From positions 310,001-374,000 of the forward strand of contig JAANYP010002083.1 in NCBI GenBank assembly GCA_020465985.1: 64,000 bases of DNA. The letters run 5' to 3'. Shown here piece after piece: positions 1 through 10,829 of the stretch (its first letter is position 1; the number at the start of each line of letters is the position of its first letter). The DNA comes from Centrapalus pauciflorus. Lineage: Eukaryota > Streptophyta > Magnoliopsida > Asterales > Asteraceae. The notes under the pieces were generated by a model, which made no database searches, was not told the DNA's origin, and worked only from the letters and a program-made list of their open reading frames with translations. The translations under genes and the position numbers were made by a program.

Positions 1-950
1 AACAAAACATGCTTAAATGGTCATACCCCTTCCCCACACTTAGAATTGGACATTGTCCTCAATGTTCAAAAGATAGTAAGGTGCAGTGGTGGAAGTGTAA
101 GCAAAAGAGATGAACAGAATGACTCCCCTGAAGTATGGAACGTGGACCGACATGAGCACCAAGAAGTATGCACAATAAGCCTCTCGTATGTCCACTAGCA
201 CCTGATTGAGAGAAAACAATGGTGAAAATCAAGTGGAGAGTGAGATATGAGAAGAGGGAAGAAGGGCTAAGAGCCGCCGCTTAGAAACAAGAAATCCATG
301 GCCATGTATTTCAGAAATCCATGGCCATGTATTTTGTTTTCTCGGGCCTCTTAGAAAAACAAATCCATGGTCATGTTTTTTTTTTAAATCGCCGCTTCCG
401 TGACAAGCCATGGATTTTGGAATCCATGGCCATGTATTTAACCCTAGGACGCTTCCGAAAAGGGACAATGTATTTTTTAGAAAACATGGCCGTGGAACTT
501 GTCTGGAATTTTACGATATATGATGAGACCGTGGATTTAGAAATCCATGGCCATAAAACTCACTGTTATAAATCCTTCTAATAGTTGGCCATGGATTCTA
601 AATAAACATGACCATGGATTTACAACTTTCTCATTCTCCAAGAGATTGACAGAAAATAAGACAAAATTAACTACAAAATCCTAATTAATAAACCAAACAA
701 AACAAATAAAAAATTGATAACTATTCAATCTACGGGTTGCCTCCCGAATGAAAATTCGTCCGAGAGTCGCTCCACCGACCGGAACACTTAGCGGAGCTCC
801 CGTATCAATTACGTCCATTCCTCTCGTTAGACCGTCTGTAGCACTCATAGCTCAGCGCAATATGGAGGTACTGATGGCAGAACGGCCCACTCAGGTCTTT
901 CACAATAAAGTGATCAGAGGTTGAATCGATCACGCTTGTTTATAAGGTCT

Positions 951-2147
951 CTAGCTTGACCTTATTCCAATCATTTTTATTTTCAAAGGAATGAAAAGGA
1001 TGTAAGGCTTACCTTTGGATAAAGTACGAAAAATGGACTTTGACGAATTAAGTTTGCACTCCTTACCCTTCTTGCATCCATTAATGTGTGTATGTTCATG
1101 TTTTAATCTTGTTGAATTACGTTTACCATCTTTAATGACATCACGACCTTTTGGTCTTTTCCTTCGCTTTCGAGTACGCCTAAATTGTTTTCCTTTCATG
1201 GGTGGCTTCGAGTTATCCTCCTCACTCTGTTGATTCGAACAAATTATTGCAACACTCTCTACCTGCATATCCATAACATCCACCAAACGATTAGTACATT
1301 CAGAATCAGATGAGGATTTCATAGTATTAACAATAGCATATGAGTTTCCATCAAATAAATTAAAATCAACTCCCTCATCATCAACAAGGGTAGACTCGTT
1401 GACTCCCAAAAGTCTTGCAAGCTCTTCTAAATCCTTTTCGGGATTGAACTCGTCTTCCATCATATCGTTGATCTTTAAATAAGAGACTTGTGAGGTATCT
1501 TGTGAGATTGAGGAATGTACTTGGCCAGTTGTTATCTCTGATGTATTGGTGATCGGTTGTATAAGTTGAAAAGTTTCATCATAAACAGACTCAACATCTT
1601 CGTCCGAATCACTAACATCGTATGTATATATGTGAGCATTCCCCTTAACTTGTATCTCCTCCTCTCGTATACCTGAACTACTTCTTGATGGTCCTTCGAC
1701 AATTAATTCGACCAATTGTACCATTTGGCATTCAAGATTCTCCATTGTAGATTGTTGATCACAAAGACACATATCAATTTGGCTTTGCCTTGCCTCTTGC
1801 CTCGCAATATGATTTATCATTAGTTCAGTGAAGCTCATACTTATCTCAGGTTCATCTTGGGAAGAAGTTAGGCAAGAATATTGAATATCTTGACTCTGGA
1901 AATATTGAATGTCAGGTTGGTATGGGGTTTGATATTCGAGCTGATGATGGCTTTTGGAAGAGAGTAGATTGAGCAAGTAATCACAACAATCGTCATAGGA
2001 GGATTGAGAGGTCTCAGGCATGTAAGAACCTAAACAATGGCTAAAATGAGGATCTCTATACGACAACATACCATGTTCTTCATAATTGATCTCCCCTTGA
2101 CAATAACTTGCTTCATAGCCATCATACATCTTAATACCATTATTCAT
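951..2147 (-). CDS. Retrotransposon-borne ORF of unknown function (gag position)
   Basis: A 398-aa frame in the gag position of the LTR element. I chose the Met at 2147 because the 42 codons upstream (to 2273) are a hydrophobic read-through of a T-rich stretch ending in a splice-acceptor-like TTTTGTGCAG directly before this Met; an upstream exon or a simple leader are both possible. The protein is acidic and rich in Ser, Gln, Tyr and Glu in its first 300 residues, then ends in a strongly basic tail (RRTRKRRKRPKGR, then KHEHTH). No CCHC zinc knuckle, protease or RT motif is visible. I do not recognise the family; nucleic-acid binding by the basic tail is only an inference. Confidence 0.5.
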   Translation of the reverse strand: MNNGIKMYDGYEASYCQGEINYEEHGMLSYRDPHFSHCLGSYMPETSQSSYDDCCDYLLNLLSSKSHHQLEYQTPYQPDIQYFQSQDIQYSCLTSSQDEPEISMSFTELMINHIARQEARQSQIDMCLCDQQSTMENLECQMVQLVELIVEGPSRSSSGIREEEIQVKGNAHIYTYDVSDSDEDVESVYDETFQLIQPITNTSEITTGQVHSSISQDTSQVSYLKINDMMEDEFNPEKDLEELARLLGVNESTLVDDEGVDFNLFDGNSYAIVNTMKSSSDSECTNRLVDVMDMQVESVAIICSNQQSEEDNSKPPMKGKQFRRTRKRRKRPKGRDVIKDGKRNSTRLKHEHTHINGCKKGKECKLNSSKSIFRTLSKGKPYILFIPLKIKMIGIRSS

Positions 2148-2428
2148 TCTGCACAAAAAGATAAAAAGCCAAACAAAGTAGAAGAGAAGGGAAAAAAAAA
2201 GAGAAAATAAACTATGATAAACCAAAAAGAAAATGAAGTAAGGATTCAATACAACTGCAAAGATTCCCCACACTTAATTTGTTTAACTAAAATAAAATAA
2301 GATAAAAAGTGAAATCCAAATAATTTATAAAAAAACTAAAAATTAGAAAGCAATGTTCCTAAAACAAAATCAAAAGAAAGAGAGTTAATTAATCTAGCAA
2401 TTTCAGACCGTTCTCAAAATCACCGTTT

Positions 2429-2445
2429 CCCCGGCAACGGCGCCA
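2429..2445 (-). other. Primer-binding site, tRNA-Asp type
   Basis: The minus strand reads TGGCGCCGTTGCCGGGG, the exact complement of the 3' end of plant tRNA-Asp including CCA. It lies 9 nt inside the LTR border and primes minus-strand DNA synthesis in many plant gypsy-like elements. It fixes the orientation of the element. Confidence 0.9.
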
Positions 2446-2454
2446 AAAACTTGG

Positions 2455-3736
2455 TGTCTATTTTACTAAACACATATTTTATAATAAAAAATGGAACTAG
2501 TCCAAACTAAAACTAATAGACAATAGGCAAGTGTAACCTATCGTATAGTAGAATAGTTTAGGTAAGAACCGAGTATCGATCTCAGGGAAACGATGTAGAA
2601 TGATGATAATAAGTCTTTGGTTACTAATTAATCATGGACAATAAGTAGTTGATTCTAAATAACTATTATAATGAAACAAATGAACTAGCGTAGACTATGA
2701 AGCAGAACAAACAAAAGCAGTGGACAATTTAGTGTCAAAACATTGCATTCACTTAGAATCAATCCCCCTAGTCTCGATGATAGCATTTAAGCCCGATATT
2801 GAATTTTACTCATGTGATTCTTAAGCCAATTAAACTTCCTGGTCAGGTTATTTAACTTTATGATTATTGGAAAGACACGTGAAGTTCTTCACTATATCCA
2901 CCTCAAAACATGCAATTAAAACACAACCACTTTGATTATTGAAGTTATTTGATTAAGAATAATCCAAGTTACGCAAGATGGTTCATCTCAATGTAACTTC
3001 ACTTGTAAAGTCATAAACTTGAAAAACCATAACAACTTCTTTTTACCGGTTCCGGTTTCAAGAAACGATTAACTGGTAAAACAATTAGTCGAAATAAATA
3101 TTCAAAACAAAAGGCTTTCGCCACAAATTGAATTGACTATCTATTGAATATTAATGAAATCCCAAGTTTTTACCAAACAAATGTAACCAAATAAAACAAT
3201 GAAATCAAAATAATGATTCAATCCAATAACGTTATCATCTAAACTAGGGTTCAATCATCTAAGTAAATGCAAAAGAAAATCACCCCATGGTTAGGGTTAC
3301 CATCATCTCAATCAAAATACTAACAAAAGAATCCATGAAAGATACCAAACCAATGTTAGAATGATGAATGGAGAAGTCGGATTCGTAAGATTCCTCAATT
3401 GTTCTTCACAAAAATCGTATCTTGATGCTTGGAATCGTCCTCTTCCCTTTGCGTTGCTCTCTTCCTTCCTTTCTTCCCAGCCGTCGCCTCCTCCTATCCA
3501 AGCTAGGGTTTTATTCTCCTCCTCTTTCCTTTTCTGCGTGCGGCGCTCCACTTGGCAATCCATGGCCATGTTTTCTTTTTTGCAGTGGTGCTTTTATCTT
3601 CAAATCCATGGCCATGGATTTTCATTCATGTATCGGCACGATCTCTCTTCAAATCCATGGCCTATCTAAATTCCATGGCCATGGAATGTTCTTCTTTGTA
3701 TCCAATAGTTTGATAGTTTATCAATAAATGTTGACA
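2455..3736 (-). repeat. 5' LTR of the retrotransposon
   Basis: Begins TGTCTATTTT at 2455 and ends AATGTTGACA at 3736, giving TG...CA borders and a length of 1,282 bp, directly outside the tRNA-Asp primer site. The other LTR is not in the window, so a target-site duplication cannot be tested. The part at 3555-3690 contains repeated ATCCATGGCCATG motifs. Confidence 0.7.
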
Positions 3737-3825
3737 TTCCATCATTCGTTTTCCTTAATTCGCAAATGTCTGCTACAAACCTTCGGAAACAAAATTATTT
3801 CATTTCAGTATCGAATTTGAAAGTT

Positions 3826-5010
3826 TACCCCTACCCTGACCCCCTACCTACTAACCTACCAACCCTACCCTATCCCTACCCTACCCCACCGCCACCCCCG
3901 CCTACATTACCTCCTACCTACCCTACCCCCTACCTACCCTACCCTACCCCTACCCACCACCCTACACTACCCACCCTATACCCTACCCTACCCACCTACC
4001 TACCCACCCCGACCTACCCTATACCCCTACTACCCCTACTACCCCCTACCCTACCTACCCCTTACCTACCCTACCTACACTACCCTACCTACCCTACCCC
4101 TACACTACCCCTATCCCACCACCTACCTACCCTACCCCTACCCTACCCAACCCTACCCCACCACCTACCTACCTACCCCTTTACTTACCTTACCCCCTAC
4201 TACTACCCTACCCTACCCCTACCTACCCAATACCCTACCCCTACCTACCTACCTTACCCCCTACCTAACAATTTACCTACCTTACCCCTACCCTACCCTA
4301 CCCCTACCTACCCCCATCCCACCACCACCCCACCTATCTTACCTCCTACCTACCCTACTCCTACCCCTACCCTACCCTACCCCTACCCCTACCTTACCTA
4401 CCTACCACTCCATCGCTACCCCACAACCTTACATCCTACCCCAGCCCCTAACCTACCCACCCCTGCCCCTTTGGGTAGGTAGGTTAAGGTAGGGTAAGGG
4501 GTTAGGGTAGGAGGAGGTGTGGGGTAGGGGTAGGGTAGAACAGGGCAGGGGTAGGTAGGGATAGGTTAGGTAGGAGGTGGGGGTAGCAACAGGGTGGATA
4601 GGGTAAAGCGGGGTAGTCGGGGTAAGGGTAGGGTGGGTAGGTAATTGGGGTAGGAGGTAGTGGTGGGGTGGGTAGGGTAGGTATAAGTAGGGGTATGGTA
4701 GGTAAGGGTAGGAGGTAAGGTAGGTGGGTTGGCGGTGGGGTGGGTGGGGTAGGGGTAGGTAGGGGTAGGGTACGAGGAGGTGGGGTAGCAGTAGGTGGAT
4801 TGGGTAAAGCGGTGGCAGATGGGTAGGGTAGGTAGGGGTTGGGTGGTCTAGGGTAGGTAAGGGTAGGGTAGGTAGGAGCTAGGTGGGTGGATAGGGTTAG
4901 GGTAGGTAGGTTGTAGGGTGGGTATAAGGTACGTAGGGATAGGGGTAGGTTGAGGTAGGGTATGTAGGTTGAGAGTAGGGTGGGGTTGGTGGGGTTGGGT
5001 AGGTTGAGTG
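3826..5010. repeat. CCCTACC-type minisatellite with central strand switch
   Basis: From 3826 to about 4470 the plus strand is an irregular array of CCCTACC, CCTACC and CCCCTAC units; from about 4471 to 5010 it is the reverse complement type (GGGTAGG, GGTAGGG). The two arms form a huge imperfect inverted repeat with its centre near 4470. Units resemble but are not the plant telomere unit CCCTAAA. The 238-codon Pro/Tyr/Thr frame over the C-rich arm is a by-product of the repeat. The array starts about 90 bp outside the LTR border. Confidence 0.9.
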
Positions 5011-5040
5011 TTTGGTGTTGTGAAATAAATTAATGTGTAT

Positions 5041-5220
5041 TTTTTTTAAAAATTAATTGGATCGATCCAGATGGATCATGGATCGATCTATTTGTTGATC
5101 CAAATCCATGGATCAATTTATTGGATCTTCAAATGGATTATTGGATTGATTTCTTTGACCCATTAAACAAAAAATTGGATTTGGATTGGATTGGATTTGG
5201 ATCAAAAGTGATCCATTGAC
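5041..5220. repeat. GGATC/TGGAT short irregular repeat tract
   Basis: About 180 bp made of short repeats around TTGGAT, GGATC and GATCCA, ending in TTGACAGGCCTAG. It directly follows the GGGTAGG arm. No coding potential; origin unknown. Confidence 0.55.
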
Positions 5221-6271
5221 AGGCCTAGGTGAGGGCATTATGTAATGAGGAGAAGTGGGGAATGTGAAATGCTAAATGAAGCTAAATCATTTCCTTTATT
5301 TTTTTATCCAAACATGACATGAGAGGATTTCTAAATCCAAATCCTAAATGAGTCGTTAAAATCACACAAACCAAACGACACCTAAGGGTTTTTTTTTTTG
5401 CGCAATCCCTTTTATATAAGCTATAATTTGAAACTTTTTATGCCGTAATTTTAAAAACATAAAACCAAACATCATTTAATTAGTACATATTTTAGTTTTT
5501 AGTTCATTCTCATTAAAAAAAACGAGACATCAAACCTATTTATATATTTATTTCATTGTGATTAAAATTTTCCCCTTGCATTATCTTTGATTATTTTCTT
5601 ATCTTCTCAATGAGTTATTGAGTTGTAATTCTCCTAAGTCCTAAAGGTCAACAAAAACAACAACTTAACATCCGTTATAAAAAAAGTCAAACTTTGACGT
5701 AGTTAATTTTGATTTAATTATCACTATTAAATAATAATCAACGATTTCAATTACTCAATTTTCCATTTAGACATATTCTTCAAGCGAATAAAAATTCATT
5801 TTAAACTGATCATTTTTTTGCCACCAAACAATTCATTATAATTGTATTAACATACTTTGATATTAATTCATTATTTATAAATTAATTATATTATATTATA
5901 GAATCAAATTTTTATTAATACTTATGAAAACTATTATTTATTAATAGAAATGTGTATTAGGATGAATAAAAATAATCTTACATAAATGACTACAAATTTT
6001 AAAAACATATACCACCAATTAAATTCAATGCATCAACGAATATATTTTTATATCATATATCTAATATAAAAAATATACTTTGGTAAAATATTTTTAAGAA
6101 AAAATATTTAAAAAAAACATAAAATGGACCAATCAGGAGGGTCCAGGCACTTGTTTTTTGGCCAAGGACATGCTTCTGCTCACCGAATCTGAAGGAAGAG
6201 AAGGTCAACACAAAAAAAAAACGTAAATTAAAAACTAATATTAGTATCAGCCAAATAGCCAATAAACGTAT
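5221..6271. other. Intergenic, AT-rich, no gene seen
   Basis: No convincing frame or RNA gene. Around 5330-5390 is a fragment ending AAACCAAACGACACCTAAGG, similar to ends of Tourist-like MITEs; no partner end was confirmed. The rest is AT-rich with homopolymer runs. Confidence 0.5.
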
Positions 6272-6280
6272 TTTAAATTA

Positions 6281-6794
6281 GGGATAATTGTGTTAAAAAC
6301 CTCCAACTTATCAGTTTTTTGTGAATAAAACCCCAAATCATTTTTCATTGCATAGAAAATCCTGAACTAACTAAAAATGAGTAAATCAAGGTTTTATCAA
6401 TGAGTAACCGGTTGAAACCGGTTATTAATCCTACGTAGACTGTAAACAAACTACGTGGAATAAATTTTAATTGTTAAAACTGATTGCCAAGTATTACATA
6501 TCATTTAAACACCCGTTGATGATGTAATCCCGTTTAAAAATTACAATTAAAAATTATCAACGGGGTTTAAATGATGTGTAATACTTGGCAACCAGTTTCA
6601 ACAATTAAAACTTATTCCATGTAGATTATTTATCGGTCAACGTAGGATTAATAACCGATTTCAACCGGTTTTCCATTGATAAAACATTAATTTACTGATT
6701 TTTAGTTAGTTTGAGGTTTTTTATGCAATGAAAAATGATTTGGGGTTTTAATCACAAAAACTGACAAGTTTATGATTTTTTGCGCAATTATCCC
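6281..6794. mobile_element. Foldback MULE-type MITE, 9-bp TSD
   Basis: Starts GGGATAATTG and ends CAATTATCCC; the two halves are inverted copies of each other over almost the full 514 bp (for example AACCGGTT-rich blocks at 6405 and 6655). The nine bases TTTAAATTA flank both sides exactly (6272-6280 and 6795-6803). A 9-bp duplication is typical of Mutator-like elements. No coding capacity. It lies about 250 bp upstream of the receptor-kinase gene. Confidence 0.88.
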
Positions 6795-7038
6795 TTTAAA
6801 TTACAAAAAATAAAAAATAAATAAAATAACAAACTCTGGTGTCTCAAATTGTTCTTCTTCTTCCTTCCATCATCTGCAGGCGCTCTCAATATTCCCATTG
6901 AATCCTTCCACATTTCTCTACAAATCTTTTATTTTTTTGTTTTTCCATTTCTTTTTAATCTTTCGTTTCAAAACCATGAACCACAAGAACCCATAGAAGA
7001 AGTAATCTCATTAAATCGAAAGAAGTGGAAACAGAGTC

Positions 7039-10000
7039 ATGTTCATATCAGCAGGAAATTTTGTTTTGATCATGTTCTTGATTTTAGTCACAGGCAATTC
7101 TTGTTTAATTCTTCGAATTCTTTTTTGCTTTTCATTGAATTTTATGTATGAAAGTAAAAAAATTGGTTTTAAGTTGAAGTAATTGAATGGATTATTATGA
7201 TTACAGGAAGAGAAGCCGCCGGAGACTTACTTGATTCCGACAAGGAGGTACTCCTCAGCCTGAGATCATTTCTGGAACAGGCGAACCATGTGAATCAAGG
7301 TTACTACAAACAATGGGATCCACAAACTCCGTCACCATGCACATGGCCGGGAATTTCTTGCTCCGGCAACCGAGTTGTCGGGATCAACCTTTCTTCCAAC
7401 AACATCGCCGGAAACATATTCGGGAACTTCTCAGCCTTGACGGAGCTTGCCTACCTTGACTTATCAACAAATTCCATTGGCGGCAGCCTTCCGGCGGATT
7501 TAGGTGGCTGCCAAAATCTCAAAGTACTAAACTTATCACACAACGTCATTAATGGGCAGCTTAATTTGAGTGGATTTAGCAGCCTGGAAATTCTTGACTT
7601 ATCTCTCAACAGACTCTCCGGCAACATTTCCATGAGTTTTCCGATGATTTGCAGCAGCCTGGTGGTTGCTAATCTCTCTGCAAACAATTTCTCCGGCGAA
7701 ATTGGAAGTTCGATTGACGGGTGCCCGAAGCTGGAACATGTTGATTTGAGCACAAATCTATTGACTGGAAACCTGTGGTTTGGGTTCCACAGATTCAAGG
7801 AGTTTGTGGTGTGCCAAAACCAGCTAAACAACAAGCTCCAGCCATGGATATTCCCCGAAAACTGCAGTTTAGAGTCACTGGACCTGTCGGAGAATGCGCT
7901 TACCGGAGGAATCCCCACAGAGATTTCGAACTGTAAGAATCTAACAATTTTGAATCTGTGGGGAAACTATCTTTCTGGAAAAATTCCTAGAGAGCTTGGA
8001 TTGATTCCCAATCTTAAACTGCTTTCCTTAGGCAACAACACCCTTAACAGCGAAATCCCGGAGTCTCTACTCGATTTGAAGAACTTGGACTTCTTGGATC
8101 TAAGCAGGAACAATTTCGGTGGCGATATACAAGAGATTTTTGGACGTCTAACTCAAGTGAAAACTCTGCTCCTGCATTCGAATGGATACACCGGCGGTTT
8201 AACTTCGTCTGGAATACTCCGGCTGCAGAGTGTTTCAAGCCTTGACTTGAGTTACAACAATCTGTCAGGTTCGTTGCCAATCGAAATCTATCAAATGGCG
8301 AGTCTGAAGCACTTATTTCTTGCAAACAATCAATTTTCTGGCAGCATACCTTCAGAATACGGAAACTTATCAGGACTCCAAGCTCTTGATCTCTCTAATA
8401 ATCAGCTAGACGGATCAATCCCATCAAGTTTTGGACAACTGACATCGCTTTTATGGTTGATGATCGCAAACAACTTGATAACAGGTCAGTTGCCACCAGA
8501 GTTAGGGAACTGTAGCAGTTTGTTATGGCTAAATCTTCAAAACAACCGACTTTCTGGTCCAATTCCGCCAACGTTTATCAACATGGGCAAGAATGCAACA
8601 CCAACCTTCCTGTCAAACAGACAAGACGATCTCATTGCGGAGTCAGGAGAGTGCTCGACTTTGAAAAGATGGATACCTGCGGATTACCAACCGTTCAGTT
8701 TTGTGTATACCCTTCTTAACATGAAGAAATGTAAGAGTTTGTGGGATAAGATACTTAAAGGATTCGGGATCTTTCCCGTTTGCCTCCCTGAATCCAATGT
8801 TCGAGTAATGGAGACCTCTGGTTATATTCAACTAAGCGGGAATCGATTATTTGGTCAGATACCGCCAGGTATCGGGCAGATGGACGGCTATAGCATGCTG
8901 CACTTGGGGGGCAACGAATTTTCGGGTACCTTACCTCAAGAGATGGGAGGAATGGCACTTGTTGTGTTGAATGTTTCGCAGAACAAACTCACAGGTCGAG
9001 TTCCGATGCAACTTGGAAATCTCAAGTGTTTGAGGAATCTTGATTTATCATACAACAATTTCACCGGTACGTTTCCAACCAACTTGAACAATCTGACCGA
9101 TTTGAGCACCTTCAATGTCTCCTACAATCCGTATATATCCGGCTACATTCCAGAAACAGGACAACTAGCCACTTTCGAGATATGGTCGTTCCTTGGTGAC
9201 CCGTTGTTGCGTTTACCTTCTTTCATAGACAATTCAACAAACACTTCGTCTGCAACACGTAGTGAACGACGAATGCCACGAAAATGGGGTGCAGCTTTTG
9301 TTTTGATCTTTCTTTTGCTAGCATTCTTCGTGTGCGGTGTCATGACGATCATAGTCTGTCTAGCCACCAAGACCACAACGGATGACCCACAATTTCTGCT
9401 GCCGGAAATAAAGCTCGAAAACGGCTACAGTGACTCTTCACCATGGTTATCGGACAAGGTGAAGGTAATCCATTTGGACAAAACAGCGTTCACGCATGCA
9501 GACATTTTGAGCGCCACACGGAATTTTTCGAATGATCGAATCATCGGAAGGGGTGGATTTGGGACGGTTTACCGGGGAGTATTGCCGGACGGGAGAGTAG
9601 TTGCGGTGAAAAAGAAGCTAAGGGAGGGTATAGAGGGGGAAAAAGAGTTTAAAGCTGAAATGGAAGTACTAACCGGAAAGGGGTTTGGGTGGCCACACCC
9701 GAACCTCGTTACACTTTACGGATGGTGCTTAGATGGATCGGAAAAGCTTTTGGTTTACGAGTACATGGAAGGTGGCACATTAGACGATCTAATTCACGAT
9801 CTCATCGGATTCCCATGGAGACGACGTATAGACGTTGCCATCGACGTAGCTAACGCGTTGGTGTTTTTACACCACGAGTGTCGTCCTCCGATCGTTCATC
9901 GAGACATAAAAGCTAGCAATGTGTTACTAGACAGGAAGGGAAATGCTCGTGTGACTGATTTCGGTTTAGCTCGGGTTGTTGATGTCGGGGGGAGCCATGT

Positions 10001-10361
10001 TAGCACGATGGTGGCGGGAACAGTTGGGTACGTGGCACCCGAATACGGCCAAACATGGAAAGCCACGACAAAAGGAGACGTCTATAGTTACGGTGTGTTG
10101 GTGATGGAGTTAGCGACCGGGAGGCGGGCAGTGGAAGGAGGAGGAGGAGAGGGTCTGGTGGAATGGTCGAGAAGGGTGATGGGACGTCGATCTATGATGA
10201 TTCCGGTGTCACTCCAAGTGTCGGGGCTAGCAGAAGGGGCGACAGAGATGCGTGAGTTGTTGCGGTTAGGAGTAAGGTGCACGAGTGATGCGCCTCAATC
10301 GCGACCAGACATGAAGGAGGTCCTAGATACTTTGTTTCGAATTTTGGCAAAAGAATTTTAG
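7039..10361 (+). CDS. NILR1: LRR receptor-like kinase, NILR1-like
   Basis: Membrane receptor kinase, 1,069 aa if spliced as 7039-7093 + 7207-10361. Exon 1 gives a signal peptide (MFISAGNFVLIMFLILVT) and joins in frame to GREAAGD; the intron would be GC-AG (CAG/GCAATT ... ATTACAG). Without it the frame opens at Met 7197 and has no signal peptide. Order in the 7197-frame numbering: Cys pair near 43-50, about 20 LRRs with an island at about 455-540, membrane helix about 699-723 (AAFVLIFLLLAFFVCGV), kinase from about 775 with G-loop GRGGFGTVYRG, Lys in VVAVKKK, HRDIKASN near 900, DFG near 920 and GTVGYVAPEYG. All catalytic residues are present, RD type. Whole-length resemblance is to Arabidopsis At1g74360/NILR1, which perceives nematode ascaroside; the ligand here is inferred. 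The C-terminus stops shortly after the kinase domain. Confidence 0.93.
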
Positions 10362-10374
10362 TTATGGATTAAAT

Positions 10375-10567
10375 TGTACATTCATACACTGAAAAACCTC
10401 CATACACCACCACAAATGCATCAAAATCCCGCGTGATGCATCATTATTTCCAGGTGATGCATCGACTTCCTGCGTGATGCATTACGATTTTCTTCAATGC
10501 ATTGTTGTTCTCCAAGGTTCTTCGATGCATATAGGTTCTCCATTGAACCCACCCCTATATATAGTTA
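10375..10567. mobile_element. Degenerate TA-type foldback relic
   Basis: Just 3' of the receptor-kinase stop. Contains repeated GTGATGCATC motifs and ends CCATTGAACCCACCCCTATATATAG, matching the reverse of the element at 17183-17455 (GGGGTGGGTTCAATGG end and TGATGCATCACGCGGG core). The left end is eroded. It may contribute to the 3' UTR of the kinase gene. Confidence 0.6.
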
Positions 10568-10829
10568 TAATTATAACAACCAAAATTCTGATAATAAAAC
10601 TCAGGAATTAACAAATTCAGACAACAAACTAATATCAAAAAAGAAGACAAACTTAACACTGAAAATCCAACAAGATAACACATTCAAACTCTACCATTGT
10701 TGGGTTGTTGTTGTCTATGAAACTATCTTGTTTTTGAAAGCATGAGCATTGATTGTATTGATCTTTGCTTTCAGAAACAACAAAAGCCTCTAAATCATAT
10801 AAAATTCATAAGTAAATTAAGCTGAAAAT

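Larger units (their letters stand above)
1..3736 (-). mobile_element. Non-autonomous LTR retrotransposon, 5' part (LTR, PBS, one ORF)
   Basis: Read on the minus strand, the element has a 5' LTR (2455-3736), a primer-binding site complementary to plant tRNA-Asp (2429-2445), one long frame (951-2147) and then non-coding DNA running off the left edge. No protease, reverse transcriptase, RNase H or integrase motif is present, so this looks like a large derivative that depends on other elements, or an element whose pol lies outside the window. The left 950 bp hold phrases common in internal regions of plant gypsy-like elements (around 1-60 and 720-960) and many copies of an ATCCATGGCCATG motif at 290-620 that also occurs in the LTR at 3555-3690. 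Confidence 0.75.

Noticed and set aside
951..2273. Retrotransposon ORF starting at 2273 as a membrane protein
   Set aside because: The hydrophobic first 42 codons are a T-rich stretch ending in a splice-acceptor-like site; the more plausible start is 2147.
3766..4482. 238-codon Pro/Tyr/Thr-rich frame
   Set aside because: It is the translation of the CCCTACC minisatellite; no start context, no non-repeat sequence.
3826..5010. Interstitial telomere repeat
   Set aside because: Units are CCCTACC/CCTACC, not CCCTAAA; I see no perfect plant telomere run.
6849..7151. 100-codon frame upstream of the receptor kinase
   Set aside because: Out of frame with the receptor, low-complexity Phe/Ser-rich translation of a T-rich leader.
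7451..7918. 155-codon minus-strand frame inside the receptor kinase
   Set aside because: Antisense shadow of the LRR coding sequence, as are the frames at 8044-8325, 8755-8958 and 9143-9376.
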